The notes under the pieces were generated by a model. The model did not search any database. It was not told the origin of the DNA and saw only the letters and a program-made list of their open reading frames with translations. The position numbers and the translations under genes are program-made. Source: JASFUX01 sp050050115 (GTDB lineage: Bacteria; Pseudomonadota; Alphaproteobacteria; Caulobacterales; Maricaulaceae). Taken from it: a DNA stretch of 5,686 bases. The DNA lies in assembly GCA_050050115.1 (NCBI GenBank), contig JASFUX010000229.1:1-5686 (forward strand). The letters are read 5' to 3'. Of the stretch, positions 1 through 5,480 are shown in pieces. Each line of letters starts with the position of its first letter. The first letter of the stretch is position 1.

Positions 1-403
1 CGAGCAGCCAGGCGTTGCCGGCCTGCGAGAGCAGCTCGGCGCGCATCTGCGGTCCGCCGCCGTCGGGCATGAAGGCCGCTTCTTCAAGGCGCGCGGCGGC
101 CTCTTCGGTGTGGCCGATCTCCAAGAGCGCCAGCGCGATGCAGTGGCGCGCGAGCACGCCGCCGCCGGCGTCGCGGAACACCAGGCCGTCCTCATAGGCG
201 GTCTCAGCGTCGAGGGGGATCTTGACCAGACAGGCGTCGTAGGCGGCGAGCGCGTCCGGCGACCAGTCGAGCACCCAGTCGTCCTGCGCGGCGGCCGGTG
301 CCGCGGCCAGCATCCCGGCTGACATCAGGGCGGCGGCGAAGAGGGAAGCGCTTCGGGCGGCGCGGCGAGCGGGTCGCTGGGCGCGCAGGCGTGTCTCGAT
401 CAT
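1..403 (-). CDS. Secreted TPR-like helical repeat protein, unknown role (3' end beyond the window)
   Basis: Only the first 134 codons are present; the frame is open to the left edge. The start is the ATG at 403-401, with an AAGGA Shine-Dalgarno (SD) sequence (plus-strand TCCTT, 411-415) 7 nt upstream. The product has an Arg-rich n-region (residues 1-18), a hydrophobic Ala/Leu/Met core (about 19-38) and a likely signal peptidase I site after AAA at residue 39 (APAAA|QDD), so export to the periplasm is expected. The mature part has Cys58 and Cys88. Its helical segments around residues 84-111 (ARHCIALALLEIGHTEEAA) and 120-134 resemble tetratricopeptide repeats, which usually mediate protein-protein contacts. 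This fits a class of exported TPR proteins common in alphaproteobacteria, but that assignment rests on pattern memory. No enzymatic motif is seen. It is divergent from the SDR gene at 472 across a 68-nt gap. Confidence 0.85.
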   Translation of the reverse strand, partial: MIETRLRAQRPARRAARSASLFAAALMSAGMLAAAPAAAQDDWVLDWSPDALAAYDACLVKIPLDAETAYEDGLVFRDAGGGVLARHCIALALLEIGHTEEAAARLEEAAFMPDGGGPQMRAELLSQAGNAWLL

Positions 404-438
404 GGAATTGTCCTTCACCCCGCCCCCTCGCTCACTCC

Positions 439-467
439 ACACTAGGGTCGAACAAGGAGAGCGACAA
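439..467 (-). promoter_or_regulatory. Candidate sigma70-type promoter for the secreted TPR-like gene
   Basis: Read on the minus strand, TTGTCG (plus 462-467) lies exactly 17 nt before TAGTGT (plus 439-444). This matches 4 of 6 bases of the -35 consensus and 3 of 6 of the -10 consensus, including the key A2 and T6. The start point would be near 432, giving a leader of about 28 nt before the ATG at 403 with its SD inside it. The site lies wholly in the 68-nt divergent gap. This is a hand match, not a scored prediction. Confidence 0.4.
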
Positions 468-471
468 CGCG

Positions 472-1332
472 ATGCACGCGCTTCTGGTGGGATATGGGTT
501 CGCCGCGCAACGCCTCAAGGCGGCATTCCCTTTCGTCTCGGTCGTCGTCACGACGCGGTCCGAGGACAGAGCTGTTGATATCTCTCAAGCCGGCCTTGAA
601 GCGGTAACCTATGACGCCGGCGCGCCGCCCGCGCGCCTTCTCGAGGCGGCGGCCGAGGCCGAGGCGGTGCTGGTCTCCGCGCCGCCGGGGGAGGCGGGCT
701 GCGGCGTCTGTGCGGACCTTGGCGCAACGCTGGCGAAATCCGACCGCCTGCAATGGCTTGGTTACCTCTCCACCACCGGCGTCTACGGCGACCGGCGCGG
801 CGGCTGGGCGTTCGAGGGCGAGGCCCCGACGCCGATGAGCGCGCGCGCCGAGCGCCGGGTGCTGGCCGAGACCGCGTGGTTGGGCGCTCTGCCGCAAGCG
901 CGGGTGTTCCGCCTGCCCGGGATCTACGGACCGGGCCGCTCCCAGCTCGACCGCGCCCGCGCCGGAACCGCGCGTCGCGTCGTCGCCCCGAACCTGGTGA
1001 TGAACCGCATCCACGTCGACGATCTGGCTGAGGCCCTCGCTGCGTCGCTGCGCGCGGCGCCTCGCCCGCGCATCTTCAACGTCGCTGACGACCATCCCGC
1101 CCCGCCCGCCGATGTCGCCGCGCATGCCTGCCGGCTTGTCGGCGCGGCCGTTCCGGACGAGGTCCCGCTGGAGCGGTCGGATCTGACCGGTCTGGCCCGA
1201 GAGTTCTACTCGGAGAGCAAGCGCGTCTCGAACGCCCGGCTCAAGGCTGCGACCGGCTGGCGGCCGGCCTATCCGAGCTATGTGCAAGGCTTGGCGGCGG
1301 TGCTTGAAGCGGAGCGCGGCGCGGGCGGCTGA
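472..1332 (+). CDS. YeeZ-like NAD(P)-binding SDR-family protein
   Basis: This 286-aa protein belongs to the atypical/extended short-chain dehydrogenase family (NAD-dependent epimerase/dehydratase clan, COG0451 type) and most resembles E. coli YeeZ; the substrate is unknown. The N-terminal beta-alpha nucleotide-binding motif is VGYGFAAQRL (residues 6-15), where Ala12 replaces the last Gly of GxGxxG. The family block YLSTTGVYGD (98-107) follows, then FRLPGIYGPGRS (146-157), NRIHVDDLAEAL (178-189) and a C-terminal FNVADD (202-207). In YxxxK terms, Tyr105 is followed by Arg109 rather than Lys, as I recall for YeeZ relatives, so catalysis by the classical SDR mechanism is doubtful. The frame is open further upstream to 298, but the ATG at 472 starts directly at the Rossmann strand and has AAGGAGA (454-460) 11 nt before it; an earlier start would run into the divergent gene. 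It lies 130 nt before the DUF1244 gene on the same strand. Confidence 0.9.
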   Translation: MHALLVGYGFAAQRLKAAFPFVSVVVTTRSEDRAVDISQAGLEAVTYDAGAPPARLLEAAAEAEAVLVSAPPGEAGCGVCADLGATLAKSDRLQWLGYLSTTGVYGDRRGGWAFEGEAPTPMSARAERRVLAETAWLGALPQARVFRLPGIYGPGRSQLDRARAGTARRVVAPNLVMNRIHVDDLAEALAASLRAAPRPRIFNVADDHPAPPADVAAHACRLVGAAVPDEVPLERSDLTGLAREFYSESKRVSNARLKAATGWRPAYPSYVQGLAAVLEAERGAGG

Positions 1333-1340
1333 GGCGACGG

Positions 1341-1369
1341 TTCGAGAAGCGCGCGTTTGTGCGTATAGT
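1341..1369 (+). promoter_or_regulatory. Weak candidate promoter for the DUF1244 gene
   Basis: A good -10 hexamer, TATAGT (1364-1369), stands out in an otherwise GC-only spacer. The hexamer 17 nt upstream, TTCGAG (1341-1346), is a poor -35 match (TT only). If used, transcription would start near 1376 and leave a leader of about 87 nt before the ATG at 1463. Read-through from the SDR gene is the alternative. Confidence 0.3.
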
Positions 1370-1395
1370 CTCCTTGCGACGCGCGCGACGCGGAG

Positions 1396-1458
1396 ATGTC
1401 GACCGCAGACCTCGCCGACAGGCTCGCGTCGCCCGCGGGAAAATCGACCGACAGGTGA
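1396..1458 (+). CDS. Possible 20-codon leader ORF ahead of DUF1244
   Basis: ATG at 1396 opens a 20-codon frame (MSTADLADRLASPAGKSTDR). Its TGA (1456-1458) lies inside the AGGTGA that serves as ribosome binding site for the DUF1244 start at 1463. Third positions are mostly G/C. GGAG lies directly against the ATG (1392-1395), too close for normal initiation. It could be a translationally coupled leader peptide, but an open stretch this short is easily accidental in GC-rich DNA, and no known leader peptide is recognised. Confidence 0.2.
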   Translation: MSTADLADRLASPAGKSTDR

Positions 1459-1462
1459 CTCC

Positions 1463-1777
1463 ATGACCGACGCAAACCAAGCCGACCGCACCGAGATCGA
1501 AGCCGCCGTGTTTCGCAGGCTCGTCTCCCACCTCGACAAGCACCCGGAGGTTCAGAACATCGAGCTGATGATGACCGCTGACTTCTGCCGGAATTGCCTC
1601 GGCAACTGGTACCGGGAAGCGGCGGAGGAGCGCGGCCTCGAGCTGAGCAAGGACGAGGCGCGCGAGCGCATCTACGGCATGCCGTATGCTGAATGGAAAG
1701 CGAAATACCAGACCGAAGCGACGCCCGAACAGCAGGCCGCGTTCGAGGCAAGGCAGGCGAAGAAGCAGGCGGGTTAG
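1463..1777 (+). CDS. DUF1244 family protein
   Basis: This 104-aa cytoplasmic protein has the full signature and normal length of the DUF1244 family (Pfam PF06844, COG3492), widespread in alphaproteobacteria and some other proteobacteria; its function is not established. Residues 11-39 form a helix-rich start (FRRLVSHLDKHPEVQNIELM at 17-36). The hallmark block is FCRNCLGNWYREAAEERG (41-58), with a Cys42-x-x-Cys45 pair that could bind a metal or be redox-active. The second hallmark is YGMPYAEWKAKYQ (71-83), followed by a charged Gln/Ala/Lys-rich tail. There is no signal peptide or membrane segment. The ATG at 1463 is supported by AGGTGA (1453-1458) 4 nt upstream and by the family's usual N-terminus. 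In some alphaproteobacteria the gene sits near nucleoid-associated DUF2312/GapR genes, but none is visible here; the next 490 nt seem non-coding. Confidence 0.93.
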   Translation: MTDANQADRTEIEAAVFRRLVSHLDKHPEVQNIELMMTADFCRNCLGNWYREAAEERGLELSKDEARERIYGMPYAEWKAKYQTEATPEQQAAFEARQAKKQAG

Positions 1778-1926
1778 GCGCGGAGATCTTTCGCCTTCGA
1801 AACGTCTCCCTGTGCCGGACTGGCTCTCGCAACCCAAACGCTGCTCAGATTTGGCGACCTCCGCGTCGAGCGCCAGCGGCTTATAGAGGCTCCCGTCGCC
1901 AGTGACCCGTCTCTCCGAGGCTCCAA

Positions 1927-1971
1927 GTCGGGGTTGACTGGGTCGGGGTTGACCCGATCGAGGTTGTCTGG
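1927..1971 (+). repeat. Three-copy 15-bp tandem repeat with TTGAC core
   Basis: The units are GTCGGGGTTGACTGG (1927-1941), GTCGGGGTTGACCCG (1942-1956) and the diverged ATCGAGGTTGTCTGG (1957-1971). The first two share their first 12 bases exactly; the third differs at three of those 12. Each copy carries a TTGAC/TTGTC core that looks like a -35 hexamer, but no -10 hexamer follows at 16-18 nt from any of them. The middle copy includes the imperfect dyad GGGTTGACCC, and GGGTC (1940-1944) can pair with GACCC (1951-1955). It could be a binding-site array or a simple slippage repeat. Confidence 0.75.
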
Positions 1972-2116
1972 CGGCGGCGGGAGCGCTCAACCCGCAACAC
2001 CCTCAAGATCAGCGTGACGCCGTCCGCCATCGTACATCTGCACTATTTCCGCCTCCGCCTCCTCGACCTAGGCTGGCGATCGGCGCTCTTCGCGTCCTCA
2101 TGGGGAGTTTTTTGAC

Positions 2117-2254
2117 ATGCGCACGCTTCTCGCCGCGCGCTCGTCGCCTCGGCGCAGAACTGGCCTGGCCCAGCCGGAGCGCCCGACTCCTCCCAACCCC
2201 CGCCGCGTCCTTTTCGCAACGTACGGACGACACGCCGGCCGGGCGCACAAGTAA
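2117..2254 (+). pseudogene. Signal-peptide-like short ORF, apparently frameshifted
   Basis: ATG 2117 has a GGGGAG (2102-2106) SD-like element 10 nt upstream and opens 45 codons ending in a TAA (2252-2254) that is part of the SD (TAAGGAG) of the next gene. It begins MRTLLAA, like an export signal, then turns into Arg/Pro-rich sequence. If the frame shifts near 2136 (the GCGCGC run), the reading becomes ALVASAQNWPGPAGAP, which completes a plausible signal peptide (h-region, then ASA|QN cleavage) and stays open into the downstream gene. This fits a decayed duplicate of an exported-protein start, a sequencing indel, or coincidence. As it stands, the 45-aa product matches nothing I know. Confidence 0.3.
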
Positions 2255-2268
2255 GGAGCTTGGTCGCA

Positions 2269-3291
2269 ATGAAACGGATTCTTCTTCTCGCCGCCGGCAT
2301 GGCGTTGTCGGTCCCGGCAGGCGCGCTCGCGCAAACCTATGAGATCGGCGTGCAGATCAGCGCCGACGACGTGGTCGTCTCGCGCGGAGACCTGCGCATC
2401 AGCGCCGCGGGGATTCGCGCCTATGCGAACAGGCTTCTGATCTACGTTCCCGCAGACGTTCTCGCCGACTACATGACCTTGGGCGATCCGGGCAGGGACG
2501 TAAACGACCGGCCGTCGACCGTGAGCAGCGCTCCAGGCGGCGCAAGTGTCGCCTCGGACGTTGGCGGCGCGGCGGTCGCGTCCGAGCTTGCCGTGGCGAG
2601 CACGAGCGACCTCCCAGTCGATCCGGTCGACGCGAACACGCGCGCCGAAGTCGTCTATGATCTCGGCGCCGGACGGCGGATCGAGATAGATCACGACAAC
2701 CGAACGTTTCACGTCGCCGACATGACGTACACGATGGACAATCCCGGCGCGTCGATCATCGCTGGCGCGCCGGAGGGCGCGCAGCCCGATCAGACGGCGG
2801 CGCTCAGCAACCTGCTGAACCAATTCACTCGGCCGCGGCTCAACCCGCAGGATGAAATCACAACGACGGCGACGGGCGAGACCGGGACCGTCGTGATCAA
2901 TGGGCGGGCCGTGGACTGCCTCTGGCACACCCTCAGCCGGATGGGCGGAGAATATGGCCGCGCCTGCCTCGCCGATCCCGACCACGTGCCGAACGGGCCG
3001 GCGGTGTTCTTGTTGATCAGGGGGCTGCCGCTGGAGGCCGCCGACAAAGACGACATCGTCTCGACGATGCGCCAGCTCGCCGAGACGGGCCGACTTCCGG
3101 TCAGCTTCTCTGACGATCAATATGATCTTCCGGTGACGATTTCCTACGTCGAAGAACTACAGGAGCCGGCGGCGTCCGGCGACGGCGAGATAACAGACGC
3201 CGAGGTCGATCCCGAACTTGCGCGTCGCCTGGCGGTCACGGAGGCGCAAATCCGCGCCGTGCTGCCCGATTACCGCGAGGATATTCAGTGA
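2269..3291 (+). CDS. Exported protein of unknown function (DUF4412-like layout)
   Basis: This 340-aa protein has a clear signal peptide: MKR, a hydrophobic core (residues 4-19) and cleavage after ALA at 21 (ALA|QTYE). The ATG at 2269 is chosen because TAAGGAG (2252-2258) lies 10 nt upstream and the signal peptide begins there; a TTG at 2260 is too close to that SD. An N-terminal domain (about 22-80) is followed by a low-complexity Ser/Ala/Val/Gly linker (about 84-112). Then comes VVYDLGAGRRIEIDHDNRTF (128-147), and after a gap the block VVINGRAVDCLWH (208-220). Cys217 and Cys233 could form a disulfide. The pattern of a strand carrying a 'lived-in' D/N turn, then INGxxxxC, a helix, and a strand with RLPVSF (275-280) loosely recalls periplasmic DUF4412/LolA-like beta-sheet proteins; that is inference. 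The C-terminus is acidic and helical, and there is no lipobox or transmembrane helix after the signal. It overlaps the convergent hydrolase gene by 7 nt. Confidence 0.85.
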   Translation: MKRILLLAAGMALSVPAGALAQTYEIGVQISADDVVVSRGDLRISAAGIRAYANRLLIYVPADVLADYMTLGDPGRDVNDRPSTVSSAPGGASVASDVGGAAVASELAVASTSDLPVDPVDANTRAEVVYDLGAGRRIEIDHDNRTFHVADMTYTMDNPGASIIAGAPEGAQPDQTAALSNLLNQFTRPRLNPQDEITTTATGETGTVVINGRAVDCLWHTLSRMGGEYGRACLADPDHVPNGPAVFLLIRGLPLEAADKDDIVSTMRQLAETGRLPVSFSDDQYDLPVTISYVEELQEPAASGDGEITDAEVDPELARRLAVTEAQIRAVLPDYREDIQ

Positions 3292-4097
3292 CGCAAACCC
3301 GCCGCGTCCACTGTGTCCGCTAACCCCGCGACCACGCGCTCGAGTCGCTTGAGATCCTTCTCCGTCGACAGCCGGTGATCGCCGCCGGGGACGCGGATGT
3401 ACTCGATGTCGGCGCCGGGCAGGCGGGAGAGCAGTTCTAAAGAATGCCGCCAGGGGACGTCGGGGTCCTCGTCGCCGTGAATGATCCGTACAGGGACGTC
3501 GATCGGAATCGTCGGCGAGTCGTACAGCAGCCAGTTGCGCCCGTCCTCGATCAGGGCCTTGGTGATCGCGGTCGGCTCGGGGTCGTAGGCCGAGGGCATT
3601 TCGTAGACGCCTTCGGTTTCGATCGTTTGGCGCACCTCTTCGGGGAAGGACGCCCACATCAGCCGCTCGGTGAAGTCCGGCGCCGGCGCGATCAGCACCA
3701 GGCCGGCGACCCGTTCGGGCCGGGCGAGTGCGGCCAAGAGCGCGATCCAGCCGCCCATCGACGAGCCGACGAGGATCTGGCGGCCTTCGGTCAGCTCGTC
3801 GATGACGGCGAGAGCGTCTTCGCGCCAGCGCGAGATCGTCCCGCCCCGAAAGGCGCCGCTCGACGACCCGTGGCCGAAGTAGTCGAAGCGGACGTAGGCC
3901 CGCCCATCGGCCTCGGCCCAGGCGTGCAGCGTCTCGGCCTTCGAGCCCTCCATGTCCGAGCGGAAGCCGCCGAGCCAGACAACGCCAACGCGTTCCTGGC
4001 CCGTGTGGCCTTGATCGGCGCGCGCGGAAGGGCCCTCGGCGCGACGGTAGGCGATGGTGTGGCCGTCTGGGCGGTTGAGCGCGAGCGGCTTGGTCAT
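3285..4097 (-). CDS. ABHD10-like alpha/beta-hydrolase (serine hydrolase, probable thioesterase/esterase)
   Basis: This 270-aa cytoplasmic alpha/beta-hydrolase resembles the ABHD10 branch, whose mitochondrial members are acyl-protein thioesterases/esterases, so an ester or thioester substrate is likely but not shown. The oxyanion-region block is VVWLGGFRSDMEGSKA (39-54). Next come VRFDYFGHGSSSG (69-81) and the nucleophile elbow GSSMGG (111-116, Ser113 in GxSxG). A cap-like insert FPEEVRQTIETEGVYEMPSAY (151-171, ABHD10 style) follows, then HGDEDPDVPW (207-216, acid Asp211) and GGDHRLS (238-244, His241). The catalytic triad is therefore intact and the length is normal. No signal peptide is present. 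The ATG at 4097-4095 is the only reasonable start before the fold begins, but it lacks a strong SD (only a weak AAGAT about 8 nt upstream). The gene is divergent from the GT4 gene and convergent with the exported-protein gene. Confidence 0.92.
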   Translation of the reverse strand: MTKPLALNRPDGHTIAYRRAEGPSARADQGHTGQERVGVVWLGGFRSDMEGSKAETLHAWAEADGRAYVRFDYFGHGSSSGAFRGGTISRWREDALAVIDELTEGRQILVGSSMGGWIALLAALARPERVAGLVLIAPAPDFTERLMWASFPEEVRQTIETEGVYEMPSAYDPEPTAITKALIEDGRNWLLYDSPTIPIDVPVRIIHGDEDPDVPWRHSLELLSRLPGADIEYIRVPGGDHRLSTEKDLKRLERVVAGLADTVDAAGLRH

Positions 4098-4128
4098 GAG
4101 ACGATCTTGGCCGAACAGACTTAAGACG

Positions 4129-4161
4129 AGGTGATCACACGGGCGGCGCCCCGAGTCACCT
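4129..4161. promoter_or_regulatory. Interrupted palindrome, possible operator between divergent genes
   Basis: AGGTGA (4129-4134) and TCACCT (4156-4161) are perfect inverted arms. Inside them GGGC (4141-4144) and GCCC (4148-4151) form a second dyad around GGC. A further TCACC half-site occurs at 4170-4174. The element sits roughly mid-way in the 120-nt gap between the hydrolase start (4097) and the GT4 start (4218), where a shared operator would be expected. No promoter hexamers could be assigned with confidence. A transcribed hairpin is the alternative. Confidence 0.35.
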
Positions 4162-4217
4162 AATCTTGGTCACCACATCATCGCAATGGCGGCGAACTGG
4201 TGTAAGCGGTTCGCCTC

Positions 4218-5378
4218 ATGATCGTTCTGCAGGTCATTCCAGAGCTCTCCGCCGGCGGGGCCGAGCGCACGACGGTGGATGTCGCCGCGGCGCTGGCGCG
4301 CGTCGGCGGAACTGCGCTCGTCGCCAGCCAGGGCGGACGGCTCGAGCGCGAGCTCAAGTCCGTCGGCGGAGAGCTGCGGGTGCTGCCGATGAGCTCGAAG
4401 AATCCCGCTACGATGATCGCCAACGCTTTCCGGCTCGCCGACATCGCGCGGCACGCCGACGTCGATGTGATCCATGCGCGCTCGCGGGCGCCGGCGTGGA
4501 GCGCGCTTTTCGCCGCGCGGATGGCCGATCGGCCGTTCGTGACGACCTATCACGGAACCTACAACGCCAGTTCAGCGTTGAAGCGTTTCTACAATTCCGT
4601 CATGGCGCGCGGCGACGTGGTGATCGCCAACTCGGAATTCATCGCCGAGCGGATCAGGTCCGAGCACGGATCGCTCGCTAAAGAGATCGTGGTGATCCCG
4701 CGCGGGGTCGACACCAGGGCGTTCGATCCCGCCGCGGTGTCGGCCGAGCGGGTCGACGCGCTACGCGCGCGCTGGGGGCTGGAAGGCGCCGGAAGGGTCG
4801 TGCTGATGCCCGGGCGGCTGACGCGCTGGAAGGGGCAGCTTCTGATGATCGAGGCGTTTGCGCGCCTGCGTTCGCTTGAAGGCGATTCCGGCGGCGTCGC
4901 GGCGGAGGCGGTGCTGGTGATGCCGGGCGACGACCAGGGCCGGGCCGAATATCGCGCCGAGCTTGAGGGCGCGATCGCCGTGCTCGGTCTGGGCGAGGCC
5001 GTGCGCCTGCCCGGTCACGCCGAAGACATGGCCGCCGCCTATGCGCTCGCCGACGTGGTGGTCTCGGCCTCGATCGAGCCGGAGGCCTTCGGCCGGGTCG
5101 CCGCCGAAGCGGGCTGCATGGGTCGACCGGTGATCGCCACCGACCACGGCGGCTCGCGCGAGACGGTGCTCGACGGCGAGGGCGGCCGCCTGGTCGCGCC
5201 GGGCGACGTCGGGGCGATGGCCGCCGCGCTCGGCGAGGTGCTGGCGATGACGCCCGCGGCGCGGATTGAAATGGGCCGGAAGGCCGCCGAGCGGGCCCGC
5301 GCGCTGTTCTCGGTCGAGGCGCTGCAGGCGGCGACATTGCGGGTTTATGACGAGGTCGCGGCCCGGGCGGGGCGGTGA
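4218..5378 (+). CDS. GT4-family glycosyltransferase (GT-B fold), surface polysaccharide/LPS type
   Basis: This 386-aa enzyme should transfer a sugar from a nucleotide-sugar donor with retention of configuration, as GT4 enzymes do. The N-terminal acceptor-side domain has the opening VIPELSAGGAERT (6-18), IHARSRAP (85-92) and TTYHGTYN (109-116, His112). The linker is VIPRGVDTRAFD (159-170). The C-terminal donor domain has PGRLTRWKGQ (198-207, Arg200 and Lys205 as likely phosphate-binding residues). It also has EPEAFGRVAAEAGCMGRPVI (287-306), with the E-x7-E pair Glu289/Glu297, followed by the DHGGSRE loop (309-315). Length and motif order are normal, so it should be active at the cytoplasmic face of the inner membrane. 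The first codons of the ATG at 4218 already form the first Rossmann strand, supporting this start, but no convincing SD precedes it. The next gene is a GT9 glycosyltransferase on the same strand, as in LPS-core or polysaccharide clusters. The sugar and acceptor cannot be told from sequence. Confidence 0.93.
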   Translation: MIVLQVIPELSAGGAERTTVDVAAALARVGGTALVASQGGRLERELKSVGGELRVLPMSSKNPATMIANAFRLADIARHADVDVIHARSRAPAWSALFAARMADRPFVTTYHGTYNASSALKRFYNSVMARGDVVIANSEFIAERIRSEHGSLAKEIVVIPRGVDTRAFDPAAVSAERVDALRARWGLEGAGRVVLMPGRLTRWKGQLLMIEAFARLRSLEGDSGGVAAEAVLVMPGDDQGRAEYRAELEGAIAVLGLGEAVRLPGHAEDMAAAYALADVVVSASIEPEAFGRVAAEAGCMGRPVIATDHGGSRETVLDGEGGRLVAPGDVGAMAAALGEVLAMTPAARIEMGRKAAERARALFSVEALQAATLRVYDEVAARAGR

Positions 5379-5388
5379 TGCTCGGACC

Positions 5389-5417
5389 GCTCAGGTCACC
5401 GTGAGCATCGCCTGAGC
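5389..5417. other. Inverted repeat just after the GT4 stop
   Basis: GCTCAGG (5389-5395) and CCTGAGC (5411-5417) are perfect 7-bp inverted arms with a 15-nt loop. The left arm can also pair through GCTCA with TGAGC at 5402-5406, so two alternative stems exist. No T-run follows, so it is a poor intrinsic terminator. The right arm overlaps the TGAGCAT repeat array, so it may equally be part of an operator. Confidence 0.35.
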
Positions 5418-5440
5418 ATTGCGAGCATGCATTTGAGCAC
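5402..5440 (+). repeat. Four helically phased TGAGCAT-like direct repeats
   Basis: TGAGCAT occurs at 5402-5408 and 5413-5419, CGAGCAT at 5422-5428 and TGAGCAC at 5434-5440. The steps are 11, 9 and 12 bp, mean about 10.7, so all copies face the same side of the helix. An inverted copy of the core, ATGCTC, lies at 5378-5383. Direct repeats spaced about 11 bp are typical sites for PhoB/OmpR-type response regulators (established for the pho box), though this motif is not the pho box. The array lies upstream of the TATAAG at 5462. Confidence 0.6.
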
Positions 5441-5452
5441 TGGGAGCGGGAC

Positions 5453-5480
5453 GCTGATGGCTATAAGAGACGGGCTGATG
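5453..5480 (+). promoter_or_regulatory. Candidate activator-type promoter: TATAAG flanked by a GCTGATG pair
   Basis: TATAAG (5462-5467) is the best -10-like hexamer in the spacer before the GT9 gene; the start point would be near 5474. There is no -35 at normal spacing (TTGAGC at 5433-5438 is 23 nt away), which would suit an activator-dependent promoter served by the upstream repeats. Two identical GCTGATG heptamers (5453-5459 and 5474-5480) flank it exactly 21 bp apart, about two helical turns, so a repressor could also act here. All of this is by eye. Confidence 0.3.

Larger units (their letters stand above)
1778..2268. other. Long intergenic region (about 490 nt) without a convincing gene
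   Basis: Between the DUF1244 stop and the exported-protein start there is no ORF with both a good start and a recognisable product. Contents by eye: a weak TTTCG/CGAAA hairpin (1789-1802) without a T-tract; a 15-bp x 3 tandem repeat (1927-1971); an 8-bp perfect palindrome GAGCGCTC (1981-1988) nested in a GCGGG/CCCGC hairpin (1977-1995); a T6 run (2108-2113); and a signal-peptide-like short ORF from 2117. No tRNA, SRP RNA, tmRNA or RNase P core motif was recognised. A small RNA or long 5' leader is possible. Confidence 0.6.

Noticed and set aside
298..471. Upstream extension of the SDR gene to a start at 298
   Set aside because: It would overlap the divergent secreted-protein gene and add sequence without family likeness; the SD at 454-460 supports 472.
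442..1539. Long open frame on the minus strand across the SDR gene
   Set aside because: Arg-rich composition and no family motif; it is the complement of clear SDR and DUF1244 coding sequence.
1789..1802. TTTCG-CCTT-CGAAA hairpin after the DUF1244 stop as terminator
   Set aside because: The stem is only 5 bp, A/T-rich, and has no T-run after it.
1241..1990. Minus-strand open frame reading TGDGSLYKPLALDAEVAKSE near 1860-1910
   Set aside because: A short stretch looks protein-like with good third-position bias, but the only start is a TTG without SD, the frame begins in the tandem repeat and ends antisense to DUF1244; no family is recognised. A gene remnant cannot be excluded.
2093..2113. T6 run at 2108-2113 as an intrinsic terminator
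   Set aside because: Only a 3-bp stem (CTC/GAG) can form directly upstream.
2098..3120. 340-codon open frame on the minus strand opposite the exported protein
   Set aside because: No SD or motif; the plus strand has a signal peptide and SD, so this is a GC-rich mirror frame.
3444..4124. Plus-strand open frame opposite the ABHD10-like hydrolase
   Set aside because: The minus strand carries an intact catalytic triad and family blocks; the plus frame has none.
4678..5337. Minus-strand Arg/Pro-rich open frame opposite the GT4 gene
   Set aside because: Extreme Arg/Pro/Ala composition is typical of an antisense shadow of GC-biased codons.
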